The notes under the pieces are model-generated. The model worked only from the letters and a program-made list of their open reading frames with translations. It was not told the DNA's origin and ran no database searches. DNA of 64,000 nt from Allostella sp. ATCC 35155 (GTDB lineage Bacteria > Pseudomonadota > Alphaproteobacteria > ATCC43930 > Allostellaceae), in NCBI GenBank assembly GCA_006738865.1, contig AP019701.1:797001-861000 (forward strand), written 5' to 3'. Made by a program: the position numbers and the translations under genes. Positions 56,244-64,000 of the stretch are shown piece after piece (the stretch's first letter is position 1; every line of letters begins with the position of its first letter).

Positions 56244-56578
56244 GCCGCTTCCGCTATTTCCCGGCCGCCAAGACCAAGGCCAATCTCACACGCGAGCAGA
56301 TGTTCCTGCTCGTGACGAGCCCGGTGATCACCGAAAAGGCGACCATGGGCTCGGAGCACAACCAGGTCACCTTCCGCGTCCCGCTGTCGGCCTCCAAGCC
56401 CGACATCAAGGCGGCGGTCGAGGGCCTCTTCAGTGTCAAGGTCGTGGCGGTCAACACGCTGCGCGTGGCCGGCAAGCAGAAGCGCTTCAAGGGCCGCCTC
56501 GGAGTCCGGCAGGACTTCAAGAAGGCGATGGTCCGTCTCGCGCCCGGCTACACGATCGACGTGACGACGGGAGTCTGA
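56240..56578 (+). CDS. rplW: 50S ribosomal protein L23
   Basis: 112 residues, somewhat longer than the usual 95-100. The conserved [19 protein letters not shown] and [26 protein letters not shown] are present. The extra part is the N-terminal 20 residues ([20 protein letters not shown]). The ATG at 56240 overlaps the rplD stop by four bases, which supports the long form; an internal ATG at 56300 would give 92 residues. L23 borders the tunnel exit and binds trigger factor and SRP. Confidence 0.95.
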   Translation: MSRFRYFPAAKTKANLTREQMFLLVTSPVITEKATMGSEHNQVTFRVPLSASKPDIKAAVEGLFSVKVVAVNTLRVAGKQKRFKGRLGVRQDFKKAMVRLAPGYTIDVTTGV

Positions 56579-56582
56579 GGCG

Positions 56583-57410
56583 ATGGCGCTCAAGTCTTTC
56601 AATCCGATCACGCCGTCCCAGCGCGAGCTGGTGCTGGTCGATCGGTCGGAGCTGTACAAGGGCAAGCCGGTCAAGAAGCTGACCGAGGGCAAGAGCTCCA
56701 GCGGCGGCCGGAACACGCACGGCCACGTCACCGTGCGGTGGCGCGGCGGCGGCCACAAGCAGCGCTATCGCATCGTCGACTTCAAGCGGCGCAAGTTCGA
56801 CGTGCCGGGCACGGTCGAGCGGCTGGAGTACGATCCGAACCGCACGGCGTTCATCGCGCTCATCCGCTATGAGGACGGCGAACTCGCCTACATCCTGGCG
56901 CCGCAGCGGCTGAAGGTCGGCGACAAGGTGGTGTCCGGCGAGCGGGTCGACGTCAAGGCCGGCAACGCGATGCCGCTGCGGGGAATCCCGGTCGGCACGA
57001 TCGTGCACAATGTCGAGCTGAAGATGGGCCGCGGCGGCCAGATGGCGCGCTCGGCCGGAACCTATGCCCAGCTCGTCGGTCGCGACCAGTCGAACGCGCT
57101 GCTGCGGCTGGCGTCCGGCGAGGTTCGCATGGTCCGCTCGGACTGCATGGCGACGATCGGTGCGGTCTCCAACCCGGACCAGTCGAACATCAACATCGGC
57201 AAGGCCGGGCGCAATCGCTGGCTCGGGCGCAAGCCCGGCGTGCGCGGCGTCGCGATGAACCCGATCGACCATCCGCATGGCGGCGGCGAAGGCCGCACCT
57301 CGGGCGGTCGTCATCCGGTCACCCCGTGGGGCAAGCCCACGAAGGGCAAGAAGACCCGGAACAACAAGAAGACCGACCGGCTGATCGTTCGCCGGCGGCA
57401 CGCGAAGTAA
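56583..57410 (+). CDS. rplB: 50S ribosomal protein L2
   Basis: 275 residues. It opens [20 protein letters not shown] and contains [26 protein letters not shown] and, near residue 225, [19 protein letters not shown], which holds the conserved histidine near the peptidyl-transferase site. The C-terminal [19 protein letters not shown] is typical. It starts four bases after rplW and lies 12 bases before rpsS. Confidence 0.98.
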   Translation: MALKSFNPITPSQRELVLVDRSELYKGKPVKKLTEGKSSSGGRNTHGHVTVRWRGGGHKQRYRIVDFKRRKFDVPGTVERLEYDPNRTAFIALIRYEDGELAYILAPQRLKVGDKVVSGERVDVKAGNAMPLRGIPVGTIVHNVELKMGRGGQMARSAGTYAQLVGRDQSNALLRLASGEVRMVRSDCMATIGAVSNPDQSNINIGKAGRNRWLGRKPGVRGVAMNPIDHPHGGGEGRTSGGRHPVTPWGKPTKGKKTRNNKKTDRLIVRRRHAK

Positions 57411-57422
57411 CGGAGGCCCCGC

Positions 57423-57701
57423 GTGGCTCGTTCGGTTTGGAAGGGTCCGTTCGTCGACGGCTATCTCCTGCGCAAGGCGGAGAGGGCGCGGTCGAGCGGA
57501 CGCAACGAGATCATCAGGATCTGGTCGCGGCGTTCGACCATCCTGCCGCAGTTCGTCGGCCTGACGTTCGGCGTGCACAACGGTCACAAGTTCATCCCGG
57601 TGCTGGTCAACGAGAACATGATCGGCCACCGGTTCGGGGAATTCTCGCCGACGCGGACCTATCAGGGCCATGCCGGCGACAAGAAGGCGCGGAGGGGCTA
57701 A
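57423..57701 (+). CDS. rpsS: 30S ribosomal protein S19
   Basis: 92 residues. It begins with GTG and opens [18 protein letters not shown], the S19 signature, followed by [31 protein letters not shown] and [22 protein letters not shown]19 forms part of the 30S head with S13. A GGAGG ribosome-binding site lies just upstream of the GTG. Confidence 0.97.
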   Translation: MARSVWKGPFVDGYLLRKAERARSSGRNEIIRIWSRRSTILPQFVGLTFGVHNGHKFIPVLVNENMIGHRFGEFSPTRTYQGHAGDKKARRG

Positions 57702-57705
57702 CGCT

Positions 57706-58086
57706 ATGAGCAAGCCGTCGGCACCGCGCAGGGTCGCGGAGAACGAGGCCATGGCCGTGGCACGCGTGCTGCGAACCAGCCCGCGCAAGCTGAACCTGGT
57801 CGCCGCCGCGATCCGCGGGCTCGACTGCCAGGCCGCGGTCGCCCGCCTGACCTTCCTCCATCGCAAGATGGCGGTGGATGTCCGCAAGGTGCTGCAGTCC
57901 GCGATCGCCAATGCCGAGAACAATCACCAGCTCGACGTCGACCGCCTCTATGTCAAGGAAGCGTCGGTGGGCAAGACCTTCTCGATCAAGCGGTTCCATG
58001 CCCGCGCCCGTGGTCGTGCCGCCCGTGTCGAGAAGCCGTTCAGCAACCTGACCATCGTGGTCGGCGAGCGCGAGGAGAAGGCCTGA
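57706..58086 (+). CDS. rplV: 50S ribosomal protein L22
   Basis: 126 residues. The opening [33 protein letters not shown]-type helix and the extended beta-hairpin region ([36 protein letters not shown]) are typical; the hairpin lines the exit tunnel. The ATG at 57706 lies four bases after rpsS. The stop overlaps the rpsC ATG by one base (TGATG). Confidence 0.96.
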   Translation: MSKPSAPRRVAENEAMAVARVLRTSPRKLNLVAAAIRGLDCQAAVARLTFLHRKMAVDVRKVLQSAIANAENNHQLDVDRLYVKEASVGKTFSIKRFHARARGRAARVEKPFSNLTIVVGEREEKA

Positions 58087-58763
58087 TGGGTCAGAAGGTC
58101 AACCCGATCGGGCTGCGGCTCGGCATCAACCGTACCTGGGATTCGCGCTGGTTCGCCAAGCGCGACTATGCCGACATCCTGCAGGAGGATCTGAAGCTCC
58201 GCGGCTATCTGACGAAGCGGCTGACCCAGGCCGGTGTGGCGCGCGTCATCATCGAGCGCGCGGCCAAGAAGGCGCGGATCACGCTGCACAGCGCCCGCCC
58301 GGGCGTCGTTATCGGCAAGAAGGGCACCGATATCGACAAGCTGCGCAACGATCTGGGCAAGATGACCCAGAGCGAGGTCGCGCTGAACATCGTCGAGATC
58401 CGCAAGCCCGAGATCGACGCCAAGCTGATCGCCGACAACATCGCCCAGCAGCTGGAGCGCCGCGTCGCCTTCCGGCGCGCGATGAAGCGTGCGGTGCAGT
58501 CGGCGATGCGCCTCGGCGCCCAGGGCATCCGGATCAACTGCTCCGGCCGCCTCGGCGGGGCCGAGATCGCGCGCATGGAGTGGTATCGCGAGGGGCGCGT
58601 GCCGCTGCATACGCTGCGTGCCGACGTCGATTTCGGCGTCGCCACGGCCAAGACGACCTATGGAACCTGCGGCGTGAAGGTGTGGGTCTTCAAGGGCGAG
58701 ATCATGGCGCACGACCCGATGGCGCACGAGAAGCGCGCCCTCGAGGCGACGTCCGGCCGCTGA
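58086..58763 (+). CDS. rpsC: 30S ribosomal protein S3
   Basis: 225 residues. It opens [22 protein letters not shown] and has a KH RNA-binding domain with [17 protein letters not shown] near residue 77. The C-terminal domain contains [35 protein letters not shown]3 helps form the mRNA entry channel. One-base overlap with rplV suggests coupled translation. Confidence 0.98.
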   Translation: MGQKVNPIGLRLGINRTWDSRWFAKRDYADILQEDLKLRGYLTKRLTQAGVARVIIERAAKKARITLHSARPGVVIGKKGTDIDKLRNDLGKMTQSEVALNIVEIRKPEIDAKLIADNIAQQLERRVAFRRAMKRAVQSAMRLGAQGIRINCSGRLGGAEIARMEWYREGRVPLHTLRADVDFGVATAKTTYGTCGVKVWVFKGEIMAHDPMAHEKRALEATSGR

Positions 58764-58799
58764 TCCCGACCCGCTGAGCCCCAGAGAGAGTAACGAGCG

Positions 58800-59222
58800 A
58801 TGTTGCAACCGAAGCGGACCAAGTACCGCAAGGCGCACAAGGGTCGGGTCCATGGCCTGGCCAAGGGCGGATTCTCGCTGAACTTCGGCTCGGTCGGGCT
58901 GAAGGCCACCGAGCCGGGCCGCATCACGGCGCGCCAGATCGAGGCCGCCCGCCGTGCGATCACGCGCCACATCAAGCGCGTCGGCCGCGTCTGGATCCGC
59001 GTGTTCCCGGACGTGCCGGTGTCGAAGAAGCCGGCCGAGGTCCGCATGGGCAGCGGCAAGGGCTCGCCCGAGTTCTGGATGTGCCGGGTCAAGCCGGGGC
59101 GGATCATGTTCGAGCTGGACGGCGTACCGACGCCGATCGCGCGGGAGGCATTCGAGCTGGCGTCCGCCAAGCTGCCGATCGCCACCCGCGTCATCACCCG
59201 TATGGGCGAAGGAGCGGAGTGA
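58800..59222 (+). CDS. rplP: 50S ribosomal protein L16
   Basis: 140 residues. It opens [24 protein letters not shown] and contains [44 protein letters not shown], the L16 core that contacts A-site tRNA. The GGA near residue 80 sits in the region where an arginine may be hydroxylated in other bacteria. The stop shares one base with the rpmC start. Confidence 0.97.
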   Translation: MLQPKRTKYRKAHKGRVHGLAKGGFSLNFGSVGLKATEPGRITARQIEAARRAITRHIKRVGRVWIRVFPDVPVSKKPAEVRMGSGKGSPEFWMCRVKPGRIMFELDGVPTPIAREAFELASAKLPIATRVITRMGEGAE

Positions 59223-59428
59223 TGGCCGAGACGACTGCGACCGATCTGCGGGCCAAGACGGCGGACGAGCTGTCGGCCCAGCTCGAGGCGCTGCGCAAGG
59301 AAGCGTTCAACCTGCGCTTCCAGCGCGCGAGCGGCCAGCTCGAGAACACGGCGCGGGTGCGCCAGGTGCGGCGCGACGTTGCCCGCATCAAGACGATCCT
59401 GAACGAGCGGGCGCCGAAGGCGTCCTAG
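59222..59428 (+). CDS. rpmC: 50S ribosomal protein L29
   Basis: 68 residues, two helices joined by a short turn, with [49 protein letters not shown] as the family core (about residues 12-60). It binds near the tunnel exit beside L23. The ATG overlaps the rplP stop by one base. Confidence 0.96.
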   Translation: MAETTATDLRAKTADELSAQLEALRKEAFNLRFQRASGQLENTARVRQVRRDVARIKTILNERAPKAS

Positions 59429-59444
59429 CGGGAGCAACAGCGAG

Positions 59445-59705
59445 ATGCCCAGGCGAGTCATGCAGGGGACGGTGGTGAGCGACAAGGGCGACAAGACGAT
59501 CGTCGTCCGTGTCGAGCGCCGCGTCATGCATCCCCTCTACAAGAAGTTCATCACCCGCTCGAAGAAGTACATGGCCCACGACGAAGCGAACGCCTTCAAG
59601 ATCGGCGACACGGTGCGCATCGTCGAATGCCGTCCGCTCTCGGCGCGCAAGCGTTGGGAAGTCGTGACAGAAGAAGCCGGCGCCGCACCGGCCACCGGAG
59701 CCTGA
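59445..59705 (+). CDS. rpsQ: 30S ribosomal protein S17
   Basis: 86 residues of an OB-fold primary rRNA-binding protein. It opens [27 protein letters not shown] and contains [19 protein letters not shown] and [28 protein letters not shown] ribosome-binding site precedes the ATG. The final 10 residues are Ala-rich and unstructured. Confidence 0.97.
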   Translation: MPRRVMQGTVVSDKGDKTIVVRVERRVMHPLYKKFITRSKKYMAHDEANAFKIGDTVRIVECRPLSARKRWEVVTEEAGAAPATGA

Positions 59706-59715
59706 GGAACCCGTC

Positions 59716-60084
59716 ATGATCCAGATGCAAACTAACCTGGACGTCGCCGACAACTCCGGCGCTCGCCGCGTCATGTGCATCAAGGTGCTGGGCGGATCGA
59801 AGCGCAAGGTGGCCTCGGTCGGCGACGTCATCGTGGTCTCCGTCAAGGAGGCGATCCCGCGCGGCCGCGTGAAGAAGGGCGACGTCCATCGCGCCGTCAT
59901 CGTGCGCACCGCCAAGGAGATCCGTCGCGGCGACGGCAGCGCCATCCGCTTCGACAACAATGCCGCGGTCCTCATCAACAAGCAGAACGAGCCGATCGGC
60001 ACCCGCATCTTCGGGCCGGTCACCCGTGAGCTCCGAGCGAAGAAGTTCATGAAGATCGTCTCGCTCGCTCCGGAAGTGCTGTGA
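59716..60084 (+). CDS. rplN: 50S ribosomal protein L14
   Basis: 122 residues. It opens [27 protein letters not shown], the L14 signature, and contains [22 protein letters not shown] and [13 protein letters not shown]. It forms an intersubunit bridge and the RsfS docking site. It lies ten bases after rpsQ. Confidence 0.98.
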   Translation: MIQMQTNLDVADNSGARRVMCIKVLGGSKRKVASVGDVIVVSVKEAIPRGRVKKGDVHRAVIVRTAKEIRRGDGSAIRFDNNAAVLINKQNEPIGTRIFGPVTRELRAKKFMKIVSLAPEVL

Positions 60085-60095
60085 GGGCCATGGCG

Positions 60096-60419
60096 ATGTC
60101 TGTGAAGATGAAGATCAAGAAGGGTGATCGCGTGGTCGTGATCACCGGACGCGACAAGGGCAAGATCGGCACGGTCCTGCGTGCGATCCCCACGGAGTCG
60201 CGCGTGGTCGTCGAGGGCGTGAACATGGTCAAGCGCCATACGCGCCAGACGGCCCGCGACCAGGGTGGGGTCGTCGAGAAGGAAGGCACGATCCACGTCT
60301 CGAACGTGGCGCATGTCGATCCGAAGTCGAACAAGCCGACCCGTGTCGGATTCAAGAACCTCGAAGATGGCCGAAAGGTCCGGGTCGCCAGAGACTCGGG
60401 CGAGGTCATCGACGTTTGA
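60096..60419 (+). CDS. rplX: 50S ribosomal protein L24
   Basis: 107 residues. The KOW motif lies at the N-terminus ([25 protein letters not shown]), followed by [15 protein letters not shown] and [23 protein letters not shown]. Three starts are possible: GTG 60081 (overlapping the rplN stop), ATG 60090 and ATG 60096. The last is eight bases from the GAGGG ribosome-binding site and is preferred. L24 initiates 50S assembly. Confidence 0.95.
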   Translation: MSVKMKIKKGDRVVVITGRDKGKIGTVLRAIPTESRVVVEGVNMVKRHTRQTARDQGGVVEKEGTIHVSNVAHVDPKSNKPTRVGFKNLEDGRKVRVARDSGEVIDV

Positions 60420-60430
60420 CGGGTGCCGTG

Positions 60431-60970
60431 ATGTCGCGTCTCAAAGAGCAGTACGAATCGACGGTCAAGCCGGCCCTGATCAAGGAGTTCGGCTACCGCA
60501 ACACGATGCAGGTCCCGCGCCTGGAGAAGATCGTGATCAACATGGGCGTCGGCGAGGCGACCCAGGACACCAAGAAGGTGCAGGGCGCCGTCGAGGACCT
60601 GGCCGCCATAGCCGGCCAGAAGCCGGTGGTGACCCGCGCCAAGAAGGCGATCGCCGCCTTCAAGCTGCGCGAGGGCATGCCGATCGGCTGCAAGGTCACG
60701 CTGCGGGCGGAGCGGATGTACGAGTTCCTCGACCGGCTGGTGCACATCGCCCTGCCGCGAGTGCGCGACTTCCGGGGACTGTCGGGGCGCAGCTTCGACG
60801 GCCGTGGCAACTATTCGCTGGGTCTCAAGGAGCAGTTCGTGTTCCCCGAGATCAATTATGACAAGGTCGAGGCACCGCGCGGCATGGACATCACGATCGT
60901 GACGACCGCCGGCAGCGATGCCGAAGCGAAGGCCCTGCTCAAGGCCTTCGACATGCCGTTCTTCAACTGA
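60431..60970 (+). CDS. rplE: 50S ribosomal protein L5
   Basis: 179 residues, the family standard. It opens [43 protein letters not shown]-type and holds [25 protein letters not shown] and DYDKV-type [13 protein letters not shown]. It binds 5S rRNA. The ATG at 60431 was chosen on length; an in-frame TTG 15 bases earlier overlaps the rplX stop. Confidence 0.97.
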   Translation: MSRLKEQYESTVKPALIKEFGYRNTMQVPRLEKIVINMGVGEATQDTKKVQGAVEDLAAIAGQKPVVTRAKKAIAAFKLREGMPIGCKVTLRAERMYEFLDRLVHIALPRVRDFRGLSGRSFDGRGNYSLGLKEQFVFPEINYDKVEAPRGMDITIVTTAGSDAEAKALLKAFDMPFFN

Positions 60971-60991
60971 GCCGGGCGCGAGGGACATTCC

Positions 60992-61297
60992 ATGGCAAAG
61001 ACCAGTGCCGTCGAAAAGAACAAGCACCGGCAGGCTCTCACCAAGCGGTATGCGGCCAAGCGGGCGCGCCTGAAGGATGCGGCGAAGGACACTTCGCTGC
61101 CGCCGGAAGAGCGCTTCGAGGCCCGCCTCAAGCTGGCCGAGATGCCGCGCAACTCGTCGAAGGTGCGGATCCGCAACCGCTGCGCGCTCACGGGGCGCCC
61201 GCGCGCGGTCTATCGCAAGTTCAAGCTCTCGCGCATCGCGCTGCGCGAGCTCGCGTCGACGGGGCAGATCCCCGGCGTCGTGAAGTCGAGCTGGTAA
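60992..61297 (+). CDS. rpsN: 30S ribosomal protein S14
   Basis: 101 residues, the long, zinc-free form of S14 (no CxxC pair in the core). It opens [28 protein letters not shown] and ends with [40 protein letters not shown], the typical C-terminus. It lies 21 bases after rplE. Confidence 0.97.
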   Translation: MAKTSAVEKNKHRQALTKRYAAKRARLKDAAKDTSLPPEERFEARLKLAEMPRNSSKVRIRNRCALTGRPRAVYRKFKLSRIALRELASTGQIPGVVKSSW

Positions 61298-61310
61298 GGG
61301 AGTTACCCGA

Positions 61311-61709
61311 ATGTCGATGAGCGATCCGCTCGGCGATATGCTGACCCGCATCCGCAACGGGCAGAGTGCGCGGATGTCGGTGGTGTCGTCTCCGGCCTCG
61401 AAGGTCCGTGCGAACGTGCTCGAAGTGTTGATGCGCGAAGGCTTCATCCGCGGCTATTCCCGGCGCGAGGTCCGCCCGGGTGTGGCGGCACTCGACATCG
61501 AGCTGAAGTACACGGACGGCGAGCCGGCGATCCGCGCGATCGCCCGTGTCTCGCGGCCCGGTCGGCGCGTCTATTCCAAGATCGCGGACCTTCCGCGCTT
61601 CTACAACGGCCTCGGCATGGCGATCCTGTCGACCCCGCGGGGGGTGCTCTCGGACAACGAGGCACGCTCGGCGAACGTCGGCGGCGAAGTCCTCTGCCAG
61701 GTGTTCTGA
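61311..61709 (+). CDS. rpsH: 30S ribosomal protein S8
   Basis: 132 residues. It has SDPLGDMLTRIRNGQ near the start, REGFIRGYSRRE, and the C-terminal GLGMAILSTPRGVLSDNEARSANVGGEVLCQVF with the conserved STP(R/K)G. The ATG at 61311 is eight bases after AGGGAG; a second ATG lies two codons downstream. S8 binds 16S rRNA and in enterobacteria represses the spc operon. Confidence 0.96.
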   Translation: MSMSDPLGDMLTRIRNGQSARMSVVSSPASKVRANVLEVLMREGFIRGYSRREVRPGVAALDIELKYTDGEPAIRAIARVSRPGRRVYSKIADLPRFYNGLGMAILSTPRGVLSDNEARSANVGGEVLCQVF

Positions 61710-61718
61710 GGACGGGCC

Positions 61719-62252
61719 ATGTCTCGAGTTGGAAAGAATCCGGTCGCGATCCCGAAGGAGGTCGACCTCCAGGTCGTCGGACAGACGGTGACCGCCAAGG
61801 GCAAGCTCGGTCAGTTGTCGATGAGCGTGCATCCGGAAGTGGCGATCACGGTCGAGACCGACCGGTTGCTCGTCGCCCCGGCGAACGACTCGCAGCAGGC
61901 CCGGGCCCAGTGGGGCACCGCCCGCAACCGGCTCGGCGCCCTGGTGCGCGGCGTCTCGGTCGGCTTCACGAAGTCGCTCGAGATCAACGGTGTCGGCTAT
62001 CGTGCCGCGGTGCAGGGCTCGAACCTGCAGCTGCAGCTCGGCTACAGCCACGACGTGCTCTTCCCGATCCCGGAAGACGTCAAGATCGTCTGCGAGCGCC
62101 CGACCGCGATCAAGGTTTCGGGTGCGGACAAGCAGCGCGTCGGCGAGGTGGCTGCGAAGATCCGGTCGTACCGGCCGCCCGAGCCCTACAAGGGCAAGGG
62201 GATCAAATACGCGGACGAGACGATCATCCGCAAAGAAGGCAAGAAGAAGTAG
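61719..62252 (+). CDS. rplF: 50S ribosomal protein L6
   Basis: 177 residues. It opens [19 protein letters not shown] and contains the duplicated fold with [31 protein letters not shown] and the C-terminal [19 protein letters not shown], the L6 signature. It sits near the factor-binding site. It follows rpsH by nine bases. Confidence 0.97.
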   Translation: MSRVGKNPVAIPKEVDLQVVGQTVTAKGKLGQLSMSVHPEVAITVETDRLLVAPANDSQQARAQWGTARNRLGALVRGVSVGFTKSLEINGVGYRAAVQGSNLQLQLGYSHDVLFPIPEDVKIVCERPTAIKVSGADKQRVGEVAAKIRSYRPPEPYKGKGIKYADETIIRKEGKKK

Positions 62253-62262
62253 GTACCGGCCG

Positions 62263-62625
62263 ATGCTGACGACAAAGGAATTGTTCGCGCGCCGCCGGGA
62301 GCGGACGCGGACCCAGATCCAGATCAAGTCCGGCGGCCGCGCGCGGCTGTCGGTCTTCCGGTCGAGCAAGCATATCCACGCCCAGATCATCGACGACGGC
62401 AAGGGCCACACGGTCGCCGCCGCCTCGACGCTGGAGAAGGATCTGCGCGGGCGCCTGAAGACCGGCGCCGACACCGCCGCGGCCCGCGAGGTCGGCCTGC
62501 TGCTGGCCGAGCGCGCCAAGGCGGCCGGTATCGAGAGCGTCGTGTTCGATCGCGGCGGCTACCCCTATCACGGCCGCGTCAAGGCGCTGGCCGAGGCCGC
62601 GCGCGAAGGCGGCCTCTCCTTCTGA
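62263..62625 (+). CDS. rplR: 50S ribosomal protein L18
   Basis: 120 residues. It opens [22 protein letters not shown] and contains [20 protein letters not shown] and [27 protein letters not shown], typical of L18, which binds 5S rRNA. The ATG at 62263 gives the standard length. The same frame is open upstream inside rplF, but that part is not coding. Confidence 0.97.
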   Translation: MLTTKELFARRRERTRTQIQIKSGGRARLSVFRSSKHIHAQIIDDGKGHTVAAASTLEKDLRGRLKTGADTAAAREVGLLLAERAKAAGIESVVFDRGGYPYHGRVKALAEAAREGGLSF

Positions 62626-62645
62626 CGAGTAGGACGGGAATCGAA

Positions 62646-63272
62646 ATGGCACGCACTCCCACGTCACGGAATTCCTCGGGACGGTCCCCGTCGAGCGATC
62701 GGCCGCAACGCGAAGGCGGTCGGGGTCGCGAGCGCGGATCCGACCGGGAGCGCGGGGGCGACGAAGGCGAACTCGTCGAGAAGCTCGTCAGCATCAACCG
62801 CGTCGCGAAGGTGGTGAAGGGCGGTCGGCGGTTCGGCTTCGCCGCGCTGGTCGTCGTCGGCGACGGCAAGGGTCGGGTCGGGCACGGCTCGGGCAAGGCC
62901 CGCGAGGTGCCGGAGGCGATCCGCAAGGCGACCGAGCAGGCCAAGCGCGGCATGATCCGCGTCCCCCTGCGCGAAGGACGGACGCTGCACCACGATGCCC
63001 GCGGCCATTTCGGCGCCGGCAAGGTGGTGCTGCGCGCGGCCGTCGCCGGTACGGGCATCATCGCGGGCGGTCCGATGCGCGCCGTCTTCGAGGCGCTCGG
63101 TGTGCATGACGTCGTCGCCAAGTCGGTCGGCACGTCGAATCCGCACAACATGGTGAAGGCGACCTTTGAGGCGCTCGGCGGCATCAGCTCGCCGCGTGCG
63201 GTGGCCAACCGCCGTGGCAAGAAGGTCAGCGAGATCCTCGGCCGCCGCGAAGAGGCCCGGGAACAGGCTTGA
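62646..63272 (+). CDS. rpsE: 30S ribosomal protein S5
   Basis: 208 residues. A low-complexity Arg/Gly/Ser-rich N-terminal extension of about 35 residues precedes the S5 core: [50 protein letters not shown] and [24 protein letters not shown]5 aids decoding fidelity and the mRNA channel. The extension makes it longer than the about 165 residues of E. coli and is common in alphaproteobacteria. The stop TGA shares its last base with an upstream ATG candidate of rpmD. Confidence 0.97.
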   Translation: MARTPTSRNSSGRSPSSDRPQREGGRGRERGSDRERGGDEGELVEKLVSINRVAKVVKGGRRFGFAALVVVGDGKGRVGHGSGKAREVPEAIRKATEQAKRGMIRVPLREGRTLHHDARGHFGAGKVVLRAAVAGTGIIAGGPMRAVFEALGVHDVVAKSVGTSNPHNMVKATFEALGGISSPRAVANRRGKKVSEILGRREEAREQA

Positions 63273-63289
63273 TGAGCGGAGCAGGCGAG

Positions 63290-63481
63290 ATGACCGAAGC
63301 AACGGGCCGGGTCCGCGTGACCCAGATCGCCAGCGCGATCGGCCGGCAGAAGGACCAGGAGGCGACCCTGATCGGGCTCGGCCTCAACAAGATGAACCGG
63401 ACGCGGGTCCTCGAGGACACGCCGTCGGTGCGCGGCATGATTTTCAAGGTAAAGCACCTCATCCGGGTCGAACCGGCCTGA
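63290..63481 (+). CDS. rpmD: 50S ribosomal protein L30
   Basis: 63 residues. It contains [56 protein letters not shown], the full L30 fold. The ATG at 63290 is eight bases after a GGAG ribosome-binding site; an earlier ATG at 63272 overlaps the rpsE stop (TGATG) and would give 69 residues. L30 is a small globular protein of the 50S subunit. Confidence 0.94.
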   Translation: MTEATGRVRVTQIASAIGRQKDQEATLIGLGLNKMNRTRVLEDTPSVRGMIFKVKHLIRVEPA

Positions 63482-63500
63482 GGACGAGCGGGGAAGCGAT

Positions 63501-63980
63501 ATGAAGCTCAACGAGATCCGCGACAATCCGGGCGCGCGCAAGAAGGCCAAGGCCGTCGGCCGCGGCATCGGCTCCGGCAAGGGCAAGACCTCCGGTCGCG
63601 GCGGCAAGGGCCAGACGGCGCGCTCGGGCGTGGCGCTCGCCGGCTTCGAGGGCGGCCAGACCCCGCTGCATCGCCGCCTGCCCAAGCGCGGCTTCGTCAA
63701 GCCGTTCCGCAAGGAATACGAGCTGGTGAACGTCGGGCGCCTGCAGAAGGCGATCGACGCCGGCCGGATCGACGTCGCGCAGACCATCGATACCGACGCG
63801 CTGCGGCGTGCCGGGCTGGTCGGCAAGGCGAAGGACGGCGTCCGCCTCCTGGCGCAGGGCGAGATCAAGGCGGCCGTGACCATCCAGGTCGCCGGTGCGT
63901 CGGCGGCCGCCGTCGCGGCGGTCGAGCAGTCCGGCGGCAAGGTGATCGTTCCCGCGGTAGCGGAGGCGGCGGGCGCCTGA
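63501..63980 (+). CDS. rplO: 50S ribosomal protein L15
   Basis: 159 residues. It opens [43 protein letters not shown]-type (residues 1-42), the basic glycine-rich N-terminus of L15, and holds [17 protein letters not shown]. The C-terminal domain includes [28 protein letters not shown]. It is the last complete gene; in the spc operon secY normally follows, but only 20 bases remain, with no start codon visible. Confidence 0.97.
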   Translation: MKLNEIRDNPGARKKAKAVGRGIGSGKGKTSGRGGKGQTARSGVALAGFEGGQTPLHRRLPKRGFVKPFRKEYELVNVGRLQKAIDAGRIDVAQTIDTDALRRAGLVGKAKDGVRLLAQGEIKAAVTIQVAGASAAAVAAVEQSGGKVIVPAVAEAAGA

Positions 63981-64000
63981 CGGCGTCCCCCACCTCGAGG

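Noticed and set aside
63981-64000. Start of secY at the right edge
   Set aside because: secY is expected here in a spc operon, but the last 20 bases contain no start codon that can be supported.

Overview
The window is one contiguous, very GC-rich bacterial chromosome segment with no visible insertion sequence, integrase, CRISPR array or rRNA. Gene order and content point to an alphaproteobacterium, probably in or near the Rhodospirillales. The support is a petABC (bc1) operon, a UPF0314/DUF2585 protein, aerobic HemF, two tuf genes, and the order tuf - tRNA-Trp - secE - nusG - rplKAJL - rpoBC followed by the str, S10 and spc ribosomal operons. The species cannot be named from this sequence alone.

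Region 1 (1-12 kb) is metabolic. It holds the 3' end of a TrpB-like gene, a complete branched-chain amino-acid-type ABC transporter (binding protein, two permeases, two ATPases, most start and stop codons overlapping), a UPF0314 membrane protein, and a leftward trmL-hemF pair. The Rieske/cytochrome b/cytochrome c1 operon follows and ends in a strong hairpin. After it come an SMR-family membrane protein and the methylthioadenosine salvage pair mtnP-mtnA.

Region 2 (12-32 kb) is the unusual part. Four tandem genes of about 625 residues encode secreted RTX (glycine/aspartate nonapeptide) proteins. They share a nearly identical N-terminal module and a conserved C-terminal secretion module, with a diversified centre between them. 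Each gene is followed by its own hairpin. Downstream are a TPR protein with a glycosyltransferase-like C-terminal domain, a type I secretion ABC transporter and its membrane-fusion partner. Then come a GT4 glycosyltransferase, a GT-A-like protein, a second TPR/glycosyltransferase-like protein, a SAM methyltransferase with a coiled-coil tail and a 2-oxoglutarate oxygenase. The simplest reading is an RTX surface or extracellular array with its exporter and a set of sugar-modifying enzymes. No TolC-type outer-membrane gene is visible here. An rlmB-type gene closes this block.

Region 3 (32-46 kb) is core information processing: tRNA-Tyr and tRNA-Gly directly upstream of tuf1, tRNA-Trp, secE, nusG, rplK, rplA, rplJ, rplL, rpoB and rpoC, ending in a 12-bp hairpin. 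Region 4 (46-50 kb) is a small accessory block set between rpoC and rpsL: an ABC exporter half-transporter, a 2-oxoglutarate oxygenase, an unrecognised small protein and a membrane fatty-acid-desaturase-like protein. Region 5 (50-64 kb) runs rpsL-rpsG-fusA-tuf2-rpsJ and on through rplO, where the window ends. The genes are tightly packed and often overlap by one or four bases. The two tuf genes are direct repeats differing by a single residue and flank the rpoBC/str segment.
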